A stretch of 64,000 nt of DNA from Leptolinea sp. UBA5203 (GCA_002412765.1 DHVR01000005.1:143196-207195); one strand, 5' to 3'; positions 17,023 to 25,505 are shown, counted from the first letter of the stretch. Translations and numbers: made by a program. The notes: generated by a model from the letters alone, not told the origin.

Positions 17023-17954
17023 ATTCTATTGGAAAAACCAAACAACTTGTTATGTTAAGTGGAAAAGGCGGCACCGGTAAAACCAGCCTGAGTGCTGCTT
17101 TCGCGCAGTTGAGTCATCTTCCGGAATATGGCATCCAGCCGGTATTTGTGGATGCCGATGTGGATGCTGCTAATTTGAGCCTGGTATTGAACCCTGTGTT
17201 AGGTTCTCCTCAAGAATTTTGGGGTGGGTCATTAGCCAGGATTAATCCAAATTTATGCACTGGCTGTGGTGCCTGTGTACCCGTTTGCCGCTATGACGCT
17301 GTTTTACCTGACAAGGACGAAAAATCGGTCTATTGGATAGACCCTGTAGCTTGTGACGGCTGCGCTGCCTGTGTTTATGTTTGCCCGGAACAGGCGATCC
17401 AGATGGTACAACAGCAAGAAGGGAATTGGTTTCAATCCACCACGCCATACGGCACGCTTTTTCATGCAGAACTATTCCCCGGTAGAGAAAACAGCGGAAA
17501 GCTTGTTACCCTGGTGAAGCAGCAGGCACGCTTATGGGCAGAGGATATAAAAACCCCATTGATTCTGCTTGATGGTCCTCCCGGGATTGGGTGTCCGGTT
17601 ATTGCAGCTTGTGCAGGCGCTGATCTGGCTTTAATTGTCACGGAACCGAGCCTGGCGGGACTGCATGATTTGAAACGAGTATTGGGTACCCTAAATCATT
17701 TTCGTGTACCCTCCATGCTTTGCATTAACAAAGCCGATATTTACCCGGAAGGTGTCCAGCAAATTAAGGCATTCGCCGCAGAACAGGAGCTCAAAATACT
17801 GGGTGAGATCCCGTTTGATGAAAAAATACCCCAAGCCATGCTGCAAGGTGTTTCGGTGACGGAATGTTATCCAGATTCTCCGGCATCATTGTCCATCCGG
17901 AAAATTTGGGGACAACTTATACAACAGCTCAATGGCTGTGAAGAGGCATCATGA
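17016..17954 (+). CDS. MinD/Mrp-type ATPase with inserted ferredoxin domain (second)
   Basis: A 312-residue paralogue of the upstream ATPase. Walker A is SGKGGTGKTSL; the ferredoxin insert has CTGCGACVPVC and CDGCAACVYVCP; LLDGPPGIGCPV is the switch region. It starts at TTG 17016, with GGAGG at 17005-17009, and overlaps the previous gene by 7 bases, so the two are made in step and probably form a heterodimer. It overlaps the following DUF59 gene by ATGA. Confidence 0.92.
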   Translation: MLNSIGKTKQLVMLSGKGGTGKTSLSAAFAQLSHLPEYGIQPVFVDADVDAANLSLVLNPVLGSPQEFWGGSLARINPNLCTGCGACVPVCRYDAVLPDKDEKSVYWIDPVACDGCAACVYVCPEQAIQMVQQQEGNWFQSTTPYGTLFHAELFPGRENSGKLVTLVKQQARLWAEDIKTPLILLDGPPGIGCPVIAACAGADLALIVTEPSLAGLHDLKRVLGTLNHFRVPSMLCINKADIYPEGVQQIKAFAAEQELKILGEIPFDEKIPQAMLQGVSVTECYPDSPASLSIRKIWGQLIQQLNGCEEAS

Positions 17955-18277
17955 GTACACAAAGTGAGCTTGAGAATGCGATTCTGGAGAAATTAAGCAC
18001 TGTGATAGATCCGGAAACCGGGGTTGATGTTGTCCGTATGCGTCTGGTGCAGGACATTTGCTTTGTCTCTCCTGATCAAATCACCTATACGTTTCGTCCA
18101 TCCTCTCCGTTGTGTCCGTTGGCCGCTACCCTGGCGCTCGATATCTTACAGGCCATCGCGGAAGTTCCGGGGATCTCAGCACAAAGAGTTACGGTGGTTG
18201 ATTATATTCAAGCAGATCAATTAACTGAAATGTTAAATTCTATTTATGGTCCATCGGAAAAAATAAATTCAAACTGA
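17951..18277 (+). CDS. DUF59/MIP18-type iron-sulfur assembly factor
   Basis: A 108-residue protein of the MIP18/PaaD-like family: ILEKLSTVIDPETGVDVVRMRLVQDI and TFRPSSPLCPLAATLALDI, with the conserved cysteine in PLCPL. Such proteins help insert Fe-S clusters into targets and often act with Mrp/ApbC ATPases. Translation is coupled to the second MinD-ferredoxin gene through ATGA, strengthening the link to metal-cluster assembly. Confidence 0.88.
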   Translation: MSTQSELENAILEKLSTVIDPETGVDVVRMRLVQDICFVSPDQITYTFRPSSPLCPLAATLALDILQAIAEVPGISAQRVTVVDYIQADQLTEMLNSIYGPSEKINSN

Positions 18278-18374
18278 GCCTGAGCACCGATAAATCAACT
18301 GGCCTGATTTCTCACATCAAATAGGCTACCAAAAATATGCGTCAGGTCGATATTTTTGTGATTGGGAGAATACA

Positions 18375-18821
18375 ATGAACGAAAAAACCAAAATCGGAAT
18401 TATTATTTGTGATCGCTATCGAACTTGTGCGGGTGGAAAATGTTTGCGGGCGATGAGAAATAGAGAGGGCGCTTTCAGCCGTTATGCCGGCCTGGAAGTT
18501 GAGTTGGTGGGTTATACAACCTGCGACGGTTGTCCGGGTGGAAACATTGAATATACCGGTGAAGAAATGGTTAAGAATGGCGCGCAGGTCATTCACCTGG
18601 CCACGGGTCTTCTGGTTGGGTACCCACCCTGTCCGTATATAGACACCTTCAAGGAATTTCTTGAAAAAAGATATGCCGTCGAGGTTGTGCTGGGTACGCA
18701 TCCCATCCCTCAGAAGTATCTGGAAATGCACACACAACTGGAAACCTGGGCTGATGAGAGCTGGGCAGCCCGCCTTTTACCCACTATGGTGGATGAACTA
18801 ACACGCAAAGCGTACAATTAA
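18375..18821 (+). CDS. CGGC domain protein, putative metal binder
   Basis: A 148-residue CGGC-domain protein. The N-terminus has CDRYRTCAGGKCLRAM, then TTCDGCPGGNIEYTGEEM and a conserved GYPPCPYIDTF, giving six cysteines likely to hold a metal or cluster. GGGAG precedes ATG 18375. A small AT-rich inverted repeat (AAAAATAT / ATATTTTT, 18331-18357) lies just upstream. Function of the family is not established, but it recurs in anaerobes with NifX and MinD-ferredoxin genes. Confidence 0.88.
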   Translation: MNEKTKIGIIICDRYRTCAGGKCLRAMRNREGAFSRYAGLEVELVGYTTCDGCPGGNIEYTGEEMVKNGAQVIHLATGLLVGYPPCPYIDTFKEFLEKRYAVEVVLGTHPIPQKYLEMHTQLETWADESWAARLLPTMVDELTRKAYN

Positions 18822-18828
18822 GGGTGCA

Positions 18829-19773
18829 ATGATGCTGGTATTTGGTCCGGTTCCATCTCGGCGTTTGGGGGTTAGTCTTGGGATAAATCATATTCCTCCT
18901 AAACGCTGTTCGTATTCGTGTGTCTACTGTCAGGTGGGTAGAACCAAACATATGGAGACGATGCGTCAGGATTTTTATCCGTTGGATCAGATTCTCCAGG
19001 AGGTTGAGATAAAAATCCAGGCAAGTGAAAAAGCTGGACAAAAGATAGATTATCTAACCCTGGTGCCAGATGGCGAGCCGACCCTGGATAAAAATCTTGG
19101 AAATCTCATTCAAAGTCTACAAGCCTATTCCATACCGGTTGCTGTGATATCCAATGCGTCATTGATTGACATCTCCAAAGTACGTGATGATTTAACCATG
19201 GCGGATTGGGTATCTCTTAAAATCGACGCCGTTATTGAGGAAGAATGGCGCCGGGTTAATCGCCCGCATCGATTGCTCTCCTTACCCTCCATTTTGGCTG
19301 GTATGCAAAGCTTTCGGAATCGATTTCAAGGTGAGTTTGTTACTGAAACCATGTTAATTTCCAATGTTAATGACAGCGTATCTGCCATGCAAGGTTTATC
19401 TGATTTCCTTTTGGAATTAAAACCTGATAAATCCTATCTTTCCATCCCTATTCGTCCGCCGGCAGAAACCTGGGTTAAATCTCCTGATATCGATTCCCTG
19501 GAGAGAATTCTAGCTTTTGTCAACGAAAACCTCCCCTTCATGGAAGTGATTTTTGAATCCGAGAAAGCTGATTTTGTATCAACCGGTGATCTTGGGGAAG
19601 ACATTCTCTCGATTACAGCAGTCCATCCGATTCGGGAAAAAGCGCTGGCCTTGATGGTTCATCAAGCTGGGGGGAATTGGCATGTAATTGAAGGTCTGAT
19701 CGCATCAGGAAAAATCACTTGTATCCAATATCGGGATGAAAAATTTTATTTACGACGTTTTCCGGCCCATTGA
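18829..19773 (+). CDS. Radical SAM protein
   Basis: A 314-residue radical SAM enzyme of the COG0731 type. The CxxxCxxC motif is RCSYSCVYCQVG at about residues 24-35; further motifs are DGEPTLDKNLGNL (GGE-like) and AVISNASLI. The last 60 residues form a winged-helix-like tail (EKALALMVHQAGGNWHVIEGLIASGKI). The role in the locus is not known. Radical SAM proteins in NifX/MinD clusters can modify or insert metal centres. It begins 8 bases after the CGGC gene. Confidence 0.88.
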   Translation: MMLVFGPVPSRRLGVSLGINHIPPKRCSYSCVYCQVGRTKHMETMRQDFYPLDQILQEVEIKIQASEKAGQKIDYLTLVPDGEPTLDKNLGNLIQSLQAYSIPVAVISNASLIDISKVRDDLTMADWVSLKIDAVIEEEWRRVNRPHRLLSLPSILAGMQSFRNRFQGEFVTETMLISNVNDSVSAMQGLSDFLLELKPDKSYLSIPIRPPAETWVKSPDIDSLERILAFVNENLPFMEVIFESEKADFVSTGDLGEDILSITAVHPIREKALALMVHQAGGNWHVIEGLIASGKITCIQYRDEKFYLRRFPAH

Positions 19774-19794
19774 GTTTAGGGAACCAGTATAAAA

Positions 19795-20004
19795 ATGATA
19801 ATGAACTTATCTCCTGTGTGGAATATTGTTCTTCTCAGTTTAATGGCCAGCCTGGGTACAGGATTAGGCGGTGTTAAGGTATTTATCACTCTGGATGAAT
19901 TAATCCCCACGGCGTGTGAGTATGGTCATGAACCCTATACGGCCATTGGGATCATCCTGGGATCCATGTTTGTTTTTGTGTTGTCCGGTTTATTTGGCAT
20001 GTAA
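19795..20004 (+). CDS. Miniature ZIP-like membrane protein
   Basis: A 69-residue protein with two hydrophobic segments. The first (WNIVLLSLMASLGTGLGG) resembles the first helix of ZIP metal transporters. The second part (FITLDELIPTACEYGHEPYTAIG) resembles the last helices, where ZIP proteins read DELIPE...GHE. Normal ZIP proteins have about 240-270 residues and eight helices, so about 190 residues between these parts seem to be missing in frame. It is either an internally deleted pseudogene or a real mini-protein; ATG 19795 has no strong ribosome site. Confidence 0.6.
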   Translation: MIMNLSPVWNIVLLSLMASLGTGLGGVKVFITLDELIPTACEYGHEPYTAIGIILGSMFVFVLSGLFGM

Positions 20005-20019
20005 TTTTTGGGAGATTTT

Positions 20020-20766
20020 ATGGATCTACTATCCTCGCTTTTATCATCCTTACCTGTTGAACCCGTCCCTGTGCGAAAAGTATTGGTTGGTGTTCATTGG
20101 ACAATGGTTTGCAGTCAACACTGCGGTCTGGCTTCTACTCTGGTTGCCTGCGGACCGCATGGACATTCTCAGATGAGAAATGTTGGCGCATTACATCAGA
20201 AAAGTGCTCAAGAACTGGCAGAATGGATCCAATCGGATAATTTATTGGAAGCCAGTGTTGGCATGGCTGCCATAAATTCCCTCCTTAAAGTGGATGAAAA
20301 TCAATTGGTGGAAGTCAATGCTGCCGAAGTTATTGCACGCGAAAGCAAGAATAAGAATTTGGCTATCGTGGGTCATTTTCCTTTTGTTGAGCGACTTAAA
20401 GGCATCACAAAAAATAGTTGGGTTATAGAAAAAAAACCTTTCGGGGAAGATTTTCCCGAAGAAGTTGCCCAGGAATTAATTCCCCAGGCGGATGTGGTCG
20501 CTATCACGGGCACTGCTTTTATTAATCATACAATTTCAACTCTTTTGTCCTTTTGCAGAGCTGACGCAATGGTTATGATCTTGGGTTCTTCCACGCCGCT
20601 CTCGCCTTTGCTGTATGACTATGGGGTTTCAATGCTTTCCGGATTACGGATTATCGATGAAAAAGAAGCCATGATCTATATCGAACAAGGCGCGGCATTT
20701 CCTCAGATCAAAGGGGTAAAGTTGGTCACCATGACAAAAGAGTTCGATCCTAATCATCATGGCTAG
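20020..20766 (+). CDS. DUF364/DUF4213 putative heavy-metal chelation protein
   Basis: A 248-residue protein from ATG 20020, with GGGAG upstream. The N-terminal DUF4213 part has GVHWTMVCSQHCGLAST; the DUF364 part includes VGHFPFVERL, ADVVAITGTAFINHT and MILGSSTPLSPLLYDYGV. The family is predicted to bind heavy metals or cofactors and is found near molybdenum and ABC metal-transport genes. Its position behind the ZIP-like gene and before Mrp-NifU suits a metal-supply role. Confidence 0.85.
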   Translation: MDLLSSLLSSLPVEPVPVRKVLVGVHWTMVCSQHCGLASTLVACGPHGHSQMRNVGALHQKSAQELAEWIQSDNLLEASVGMAAINSLLKVDENQLVEVNAAEVIARESKNKNLAIVGHFPFVERLKGITKNSWVIEKKPFGEDFPEEVAQELIPQADVVAITGTAFINHTISTLLSFCRADAMVMILGSSTPLSPLLYDYGVSMLSGLRIIDEKEAMIYIEQGAAFPQIKGVKLVTMTKEFDPNHHG

Positions 20767-20887
20767 ATGTCATCATGGATCATCGAGATGATTCACAAAA
20801 ATTGAGTCATCTGCAATGAGGTAATAGGATACTAATTGCAATAAAATGCGCTTTCATTCCAAAATCTAGAAGAAAGGATTACAAGAA

Positions 20888-22225
20888 ATGAACACAGGGT
20901 CAAAAAAAACGCATATGGATCATTTACCCATCGATATTGGACAAATTGGGAAGTCCCCTCATCAAATTATGCGGGTGATTGGGATCATGAGTGCAAAAGG
21001 CGGGGTTGGTAAATCCCTGGTGACTGGGTTACTGGCAAGCGATTTAGCGAAGAAAGGATACAAAGTAGGCATCCTGGATGCTGATTTTATGGGTTCAAGT
21101 ATCCCCATGATGTTTGGATTGCAAGGCCCTGCCAAAGCCGGACAGTATAGTTTTATTCCCCATCAAAGCCGTGAAGGTATCAAGGTAATTTCTACCAATT
21201 TACTTTTCGATGATGAAGGTCAGCCGATTATTTGGAAAGAGGGGTTGGTGGGTCAAGTGATTAAGCAACTTTGGAAGGAAGTGGAATGGGGAATGTTGGA
21301 TTATTTGTTTATCGATATGCCTCCTGCAACATCCGAAGTAAGTATTGCTATATTGCAATCGATTCCCATTCAGGGCGTCCTTGTGGTCACCACACCCCAG
21401 GAACTAACCACCAAGATCGTTCTGAAGGCCATCAAAACCGCCATTAATATGAATACCCATGTTCTTGGGGTGGTAGAAAACATGGCTCATTACCAGAGCT
21501 CTGCCACGGCTACAATGGAATACCTGTTTGGGTCAAGCCATAGTGAATTGTTAACAACGCTTGCCGAAGCCCCGCTTTTGGCGCAGCTCCCTCTGGATCC
21601 GCGAATTGCAGCCTTGTGTGATTCTGGCCAAATTGAAGATGTAAACTTGGAAGCATGCTCAACACTGGGTGATTCATTTATAAATGCGGTTGCTCTTCTT
21701 GATGAAAAGAAAACTTTCCTTATGGAAGAATCTGCGGAAGATGAAATTGAATATGACCCAAATGACCTTCAATTTTCAGATGGTTTGCTTCCTGAAGAGT
21801 TGGATGGTGCTTCAAATGAAGAACCTGTCGTTCAACCTTATTCAGAGATTGTTATGCATCTGATCCGCAGTAAAGAGAACATGGGTGTTTTAGAGCATCC
21901 TTTTGCTCAGGGGTTATTCCTTGGCAGTTGTGGGGATCGAATGCAAATTGATTTAAAAATTATTGCCGGAAGGATCATAGAAGCCAGATTTATGGCGGAT
22001 GGCTGTGGGGTTACCGTGGCCTGTGGCAGCATGATCACCAAAATCGCATGCGCGATGACGCTGGACCAGGCGAAGCAAATAACGCCAGAGGATTTATTAA
22101 CAACTTTGGGCGGCTTGCCAAAAGATCATGAGCATTGCGCTGAGTTAGCTGTGATGACCCTTCGTGAAGCCGTGATTGATGCCATTGAAGGTCATCGAAG
22201 TGTGGTCAGCAAACCTGTGGGGTAA
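20888..22225 (+). CDS. Mrp/NBP35-type ATPase fused to a NifU/IscU-like scaffold domain
   Basis: A 445-residue fusion. Residues about 35-270 are an Mrp (ApbC) ATPase with SAKGGVGKSLV and the family segment GVVENMAHYQ; the usual C-terminal CxxC of Mrp is absent. An acidic linker (270-315) leads to an IscU/NifU-N domain at about 335-440. It has three cysteines in the IscU positions (LGSCGDRM, DGCGVTVACGS, EHCAELAV), which would bind a 2Fe-2S or other cluster. Putting carrier ATPase and scaffold on one chain suggests direct cluster hand-over. It is the last gene of the metallocluster group. Confidence 0.88.
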   Translation: MNTGSKKTHMDHLPIDIGQIGKSPHQIMRVIGIMSAKGGVGKSLVTGLLASDLAKKGYKVGILDADFMGSSIPMMFGLQGPAKAGQYSFIPHQSREGIKVISTNLLFDDEGQPIIWKEGLVGQVIKQLWKEVEWGMLDYLFIDMPPATSEVSIAILQSIPIQGVLVVTTPQELTTKIVLKAIKTAINMNTHVLGVVENMAHYQSSATATMEYLFGSSHSELLTTLAEAPLLAQLPLDPRIAALCDSGQIEDVNLEACSTLGDSFINAVALLDEKKTFLMEESAEDEIEYDPNDLQFSDGLLPEELDGASNEEPVVQPYSEIVMHLIRSKENMGVLEHPFAQGLFLGSCGDRMQIDLKIIAGRIIEARFMADGCGVTVACGSMITKIACAMTLDQAKQITPEDLLTTLGGLPKDHEHCAELAVMTLREAVIDAIEGHRSVVSKPVG

Positions 22226-22653
22226 CCTTGGATTCGTAGAGTAATCTCTATGTCGGGTCACTCTGATTTTCTGCCTTAGAAAAGCTGTTGAAGGGTGAGG
22301 AAAATGCATTCATCATATTCGAGGTTTTCGGCTAATGCCTGGTGCAGGGATAGGCACTCGCTGATCACCTCTCCAGATGGGTTATCCAATACTTTGATTG
22401 GCCTAGATGTCTTTATAAGAAAATTATGGAGCCAAGGCTGTTGTACTACAAGAAGCATTTAAATCAATATCAACTGATGTAGTTGTTTATCAAGAAACAA
22501 ATCATGATATTAAAAATTACTACCTTGATTAATTCAAAAAATAACGAAAAATTAATCAAACGATAACATTCAGGTGACGATGTGGGGATATAATGAAAAA
22601 ATCTTATTAGCGGTAGGAAGGTATGCTTTAACTCTCTTCCGCAAGGTTTGAAT
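22226..22653. other. Gene-poor spacer
   Basis: No convincing gene. On the minus strand 22276-22458 is a 60-codon frame whose second half (IKVLDNPSGEVISECLSL) reads like protein, but it has no ribosome site and no recognisable family. It may be a fragment. The end of the spacer is AT-rich and would hold the promoter of the CBS gene. Confidence 0.35.
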
Positions 22654-23490
22654 ATGGAGATCATATCCCCGTTTCAAGTCTTTATCGATAAAACCACAAA
22701 TTTATCTATCGACTCTGAAATAAAATCTTTGCCTTCTTATCAAAAGGTCGTTTCCCCTGATGCCACTGGTCAAAACGTGGCAGAAATTCTGGAAGCGGAT
22801 TCAAACTTGCCAGGAGTACTCATTGTAGAAAATAACAGTTTGCTTGGTGTAATTTCCAGAGAAACGTTTTACGAGAATGTCGGCAAGGGCTTTGGGCAAG
22901 AAATATTTTTTACCCGATCAATCCTTAAAATGCTCGAAACAAGCCACTATGAACCCCTTATCTTGCCGGAGAATATGTTAATCACTATGGCTACTCAAAA
23001 AGCGCTCAAAAGAGATTTGCAATCCATCTATCAGCCTATTATTGTTGAACAAGCCAACCATGACTATAGTTTGATCAGCCCTCTGATCCTTTTTGTTGCC
23101 CAAAGTGAGCAATTAATTGAGCTTCAAAACCAGCGTTTATATACGGTGGATGCAGGACTGAGTATCTCGGATAAGGAAGCGATAAAGCGTTTTATAAGAT
23201 ATGTTGGAAATCGACCCGAATTTAATTTGGATATGTTCCTAAAACGTCACGCCGTTCGTTGTGATAACTGTATGGAGATGGTAAATTATTCGATAGTCAA
23301 CATCATTCGGACATTTTCCCAATTAAATCGCGGTATCATCGTTGAGGAAAAAATGGGCTCACGAGTTTACAGGCTATATATCCGCCATTCTTGCAAGAAT
23401 AAAGAAATTTGGGAAATTCCGGTTCAACTGGATGATCATTTAGAATATCGGTCTCAACGACCTGCCAGGGCGGTTGAATCCTATGTCTGA
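22654..23490 (+). CDS. CBS-domain-like protein with C-terminal cysteine cluster
   Basis: A 278-residue soluble protein from ATG 22654 (AAGG 7 bases upstream). The first 130 residues look like a CBS pair (NLPGVLIVENNSLLGVISRETF, then SIYQPIIVEQ), able to bind adenosine nucleotides. The C-terminal 90 residues contain RCDNCMEMVNYS and a later RHSCKNKEIWEIP, a possible zinc-binding fold. It overlaps the next gene by 8 bases, so it is co-translated with a small GTPase and may act as its regulator. No homologue recognised for the whole chain. Confidence 0.7.
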   Translation: MEIISPFQVFIDKTTNLSIDSEIKSLPSYQKVVSPDATGQNVAEILEADSNLPGVLIVENNSLLGVISRETFYENVGKGFGQEIFFTRSILKMLETSHYEPLILPENMLITMATQKALKRDLQSIYQPIIVEQANHDYSLISPLILFVAQSEQLIELQNQRLYTVDAGLSISDKEAIKRFIRYVGNRPEFNLDMFLKRHAVRCDNCMEMVNYSIVNIIRTFSQLNRGIIVEEKMGSRVYRLYIRHSCKNKEIWEIPVQLDDHLEYRSQRPARAVESYV

Positions 23491-24145
23491 TATGGATGTT
23501 CAAAAGATCACCGGATTTGTCATGCCAATTGGGAGTGGGGCGGTTGGAAAAACCAGCCTGGCCCTCACCCTTGAGAAACAAACTATACCCTTAGATTGGG
23601 AAGACACAATACGGAAGGTACAAAAAACGCTTAACCTTGAGTTCAACTATGTAGTGGATCCGATCCAGATCAAAGGACATCTGTTTCAGGTAACGCACCA
23701 ATACTTGGTTCCACCAGGTCAAAAGGCTATTGAAGTAGCCGAAAAAGGCCGTAGTTTTGAAGATGTGATTGAGATTTATCGTGCAATAATCCGGCGTGTA
23801 GATGTAATTCTGCTTTCTTACAAAATTAATGATCTTGACACCTATCATGAGATCGAATATTGGGTAGAAAATGTTAACGGAATCATCAATGATAAAACAA
23901 ACTTTATCTTGGTTGGAACTCATTTGGATGCAATTGACAAACGGGAGGTAACCGATGAGATGGTCAAATCGGGCGTTCAATATGTGACAAGTCTTATACG
24001 AAATATACGTCCTACATGGAAAGGACACATTGCTTCATTGGAAGTATCCAATATTAATGGGGAAAATACTGCTCAATTGCGAAAAATGATCTCGGGGTTT
24101 ATCATCTTGGCAACGGGTATTCAAGTCAATTCAGAAGACAGATAG
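23483..24145 (+). CDS. MglA-like small GTPase
   Basis: A 220-residue Ras-fold GTPase from ATG 23483. G1 is PIGSGAVGKTSL; the G3 region reads YLVPPGQ where Ras has DTAGQ, and bacterial MglA has TVPGQ; G4 is VGTHLDAID, the THxD variant seen in Roc and related GTPases. The C-terminal helix has no lipid anchor. MglA-type GTPases set cell polarity or act as switches with partner proteins; here the partner candidate is the overlapping CBS-like gene. No roadblock (MglB) gene is nearby. Confidence 0.75.
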   Translation: MSDMDVQKITGFVMPIGSGAVGKTSLALTLEKQTIPLDWEDTIRKVQKTLNLEFNYVVDPIQIKGHLFQVTHQYLVPPGQKAIEVAEKGRSFEDVIEIYRAIIRRVDVILLSYKINDLDTYHEIEYWVENVNGIINDKTNFILVGTHLDAIDKREVTDEMVKSGVQYVTSLIRNIRPTWKGHIASLEVSNINGENTAQLRKMISGFIILATGIQVNSEDR

Positions 24146-24353
24146 TCCTAGCGACAACTTTGGTTAAAAATATGAACCATGGCATTGAAAAACGATCAGT
24201 GGGTATTAAGACTGACAAAACACCCTGGCGGGTGCAGGCTGGTCGAATGTGGGTAAGATTCGTTAAAGCCTCTTTTCTTTCGCGCAGCACTTTCGAAGTG
24301 AAACAAATTTGAGTTCGGTTTGATTGGCACATTCAATGTGGTTTGGTCAACTA

Positions 24354-24410
24354 TTTTGCGGGAAGGCGCGGGATGCTGCATCAATTGGCTAAACTGGAGA
24401 GGCGGTGGAT
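24354..24410 (+). pseudogene. Rhs repeat shard
   Basis: This segment (CGGGAAGGCGCGGGATGCTG...) resembles 39487-39540 and 54275-54330, where the same core reads GGAGSMRQLAKPDGA. It encodes about 18 residues with mismatches and no open reading context. It lies in a gene-free stretch (24146-24859) that otherwise shows no coding sequence except the CcdA fragment at its end. Confidence 0.55.
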
Positions 24411-24721
24411 TGACCCCTCGAACCGTCCACCAATAAAGGAAACCTGCGTCACGTCAGATGGTCATGGTTTATGGATTCTAAAATTCAAGGATCAATCGAA
24501 TGGACCCTAAGAAAAATCTTAGTCATGAAGGCGGCAAGGATTAGCTTGCCTCAAGTGGATTTTGAGTCTTTATTTCTGATCCTTTGCGCCCACGACAAAC
24601 TGGTCTTTTTTCCAATTATTTTTGTCCTCTTTGGAGTTGGAAGGATTTTGACCCAACCTTGGGTGTTTGTGCGTTTTTCCTCATGGTGACTTGGGTTTTT
24701 TTGATTTAGTATTTTCGGAAA

Positions 24722-24876
24722 ACTCAGTTCCAATATGGATGCCTGCTTTGGGCAGGATGATCCGGTGGATAATCAATATAACCAGAGTAGTACCAGTAGC
24801 AATCTCAAAGACTATCAAAGAGATGGTTAAATTACTCATTTAACTTGGATTGATCAACATCACTCTGACCAAGGCC
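24722..24876 (-). pseudogene. 3' fragment of a thioredoxin-CcdA gene
   Basis: Read on the minus strand this matches the end of the intact gene at 26667-28217: VMLINPS (stop) MSNL, then LVILIIHRIILPKAGIHIGTE, compared with VMLINPSLMNNL and LLLHRILLPKLGIHIGTE. A TTA or similar codon has become TAA. Only the last 50 or so codons remain, overlapping the last 17 bases of the thioredoxin gene at 24860. It implies a third Trx-CcdA copy that was lost. Confidence 0.8.
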
Positions 24877-25426
24877 ACATGCGTGCCTCGGGACTATTTG
24901 GATATTCCGTAAGAATCTCTGTCATTGCTCCCCGAAAAGCATGTTTTTCCTTACCCAGTAAGTACTCTGCCATGCCTCTTGTAAACAACAAACTGGCTGA
25001 TCGTGGATTATTAGGGAATTGATCCAATCCATCATCCATCAGATCAATCACCTGTAAGTACTTTCCGCGAGGCATATCCAGTGCAGCTTTGCCCAAACGC
25101 ATCACGATCCTCAAATCTTCCACACCAAGATAACCATTTAACTGATACAACATTTTGCCATGAGGATCGAGAAAATAAAATGAGGGCGTCCAATAGGCAG
25201 CATACTTAGCTCGAATCCCACGATTATTAAGAATATCCTGGCCTACCGGAATAAACCATTCAAACAATTCATGCTGTACATCCGAATCAGGGTAGGTACT
25301 GGCATCCATTTTATTGCAGCCAGCACAGGCTTCGCGATGAAATTGCAGCAAGATACCCTTGCCTTGTTTCCGAGCCATTTCTTGGGCAAGGTTCAGATCA
25401 TCAATCCATCCCATTCTTAAGCCCAT
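24860..25426 (-). CDS. Thioredoxin-fold protein with CAGC motif
   Basis: A 188-residue cytoplasmic thioredoxin-like protein. The redox motif is CAGCNKMD within FHREACAGCNK (residues about 28-38). The segment TPSFYFLDPHG carries the cis-proline side of the fold, and the C-terminal 70 residues are helical and TPR-like (PNNPRSASLLFTRGMAEYLLGK). GGGAGGG precedes ATG 25426. It lies third in a redox gene set, after a membrane-anchored thioredoxin and CcdA. The extreme C-terminus (PEARMWPWSE) runs into the decayed CcdA fragment, so the end may be altered by recombination. Confidence 0.82.
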   Translation of the reverse strand: MGLRMGWIDDLNLAQEMARKQGKGILLQFHREACAGCNKMDASTYPDSDVQHELFEWFIPVGQDILNNRGIRAKYAAYWTPSFYFLDPHGKMLYQLNGYLGVEDLRIVMRLGKAALDMPRGKYLQVIDLMDDGLDQFPNNPRSASLLFTRGMAEYLLGKEKHAFRGAMTEILTEYPNSPEARMWPWSE

Positions 25427-25505
25427 ACAGTCCCTCCCCGATATGTTATTCTACTTGTTTCAATCACCCTGATTATCAGCATCAAGGGTAGTTAATAGGT
25501 CGAAC

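Noticed and set aside
11870..22225. Nitrogenase or FeMo-cofactor biosynthesis cluster
   Set aside because: NifX-type domains are present, but no nifH, nifD, nifK, nifE, nifN or nifB core is; the ATPase pair with ferredoxin inserts fits ORP-like systems instead.
24146..24859. Search for a functional gene in this gap (short frames on both strands)
   Set aside because: No ribosome sites or domain motifs; only the Rhs shard and CcdA fragment are supported.
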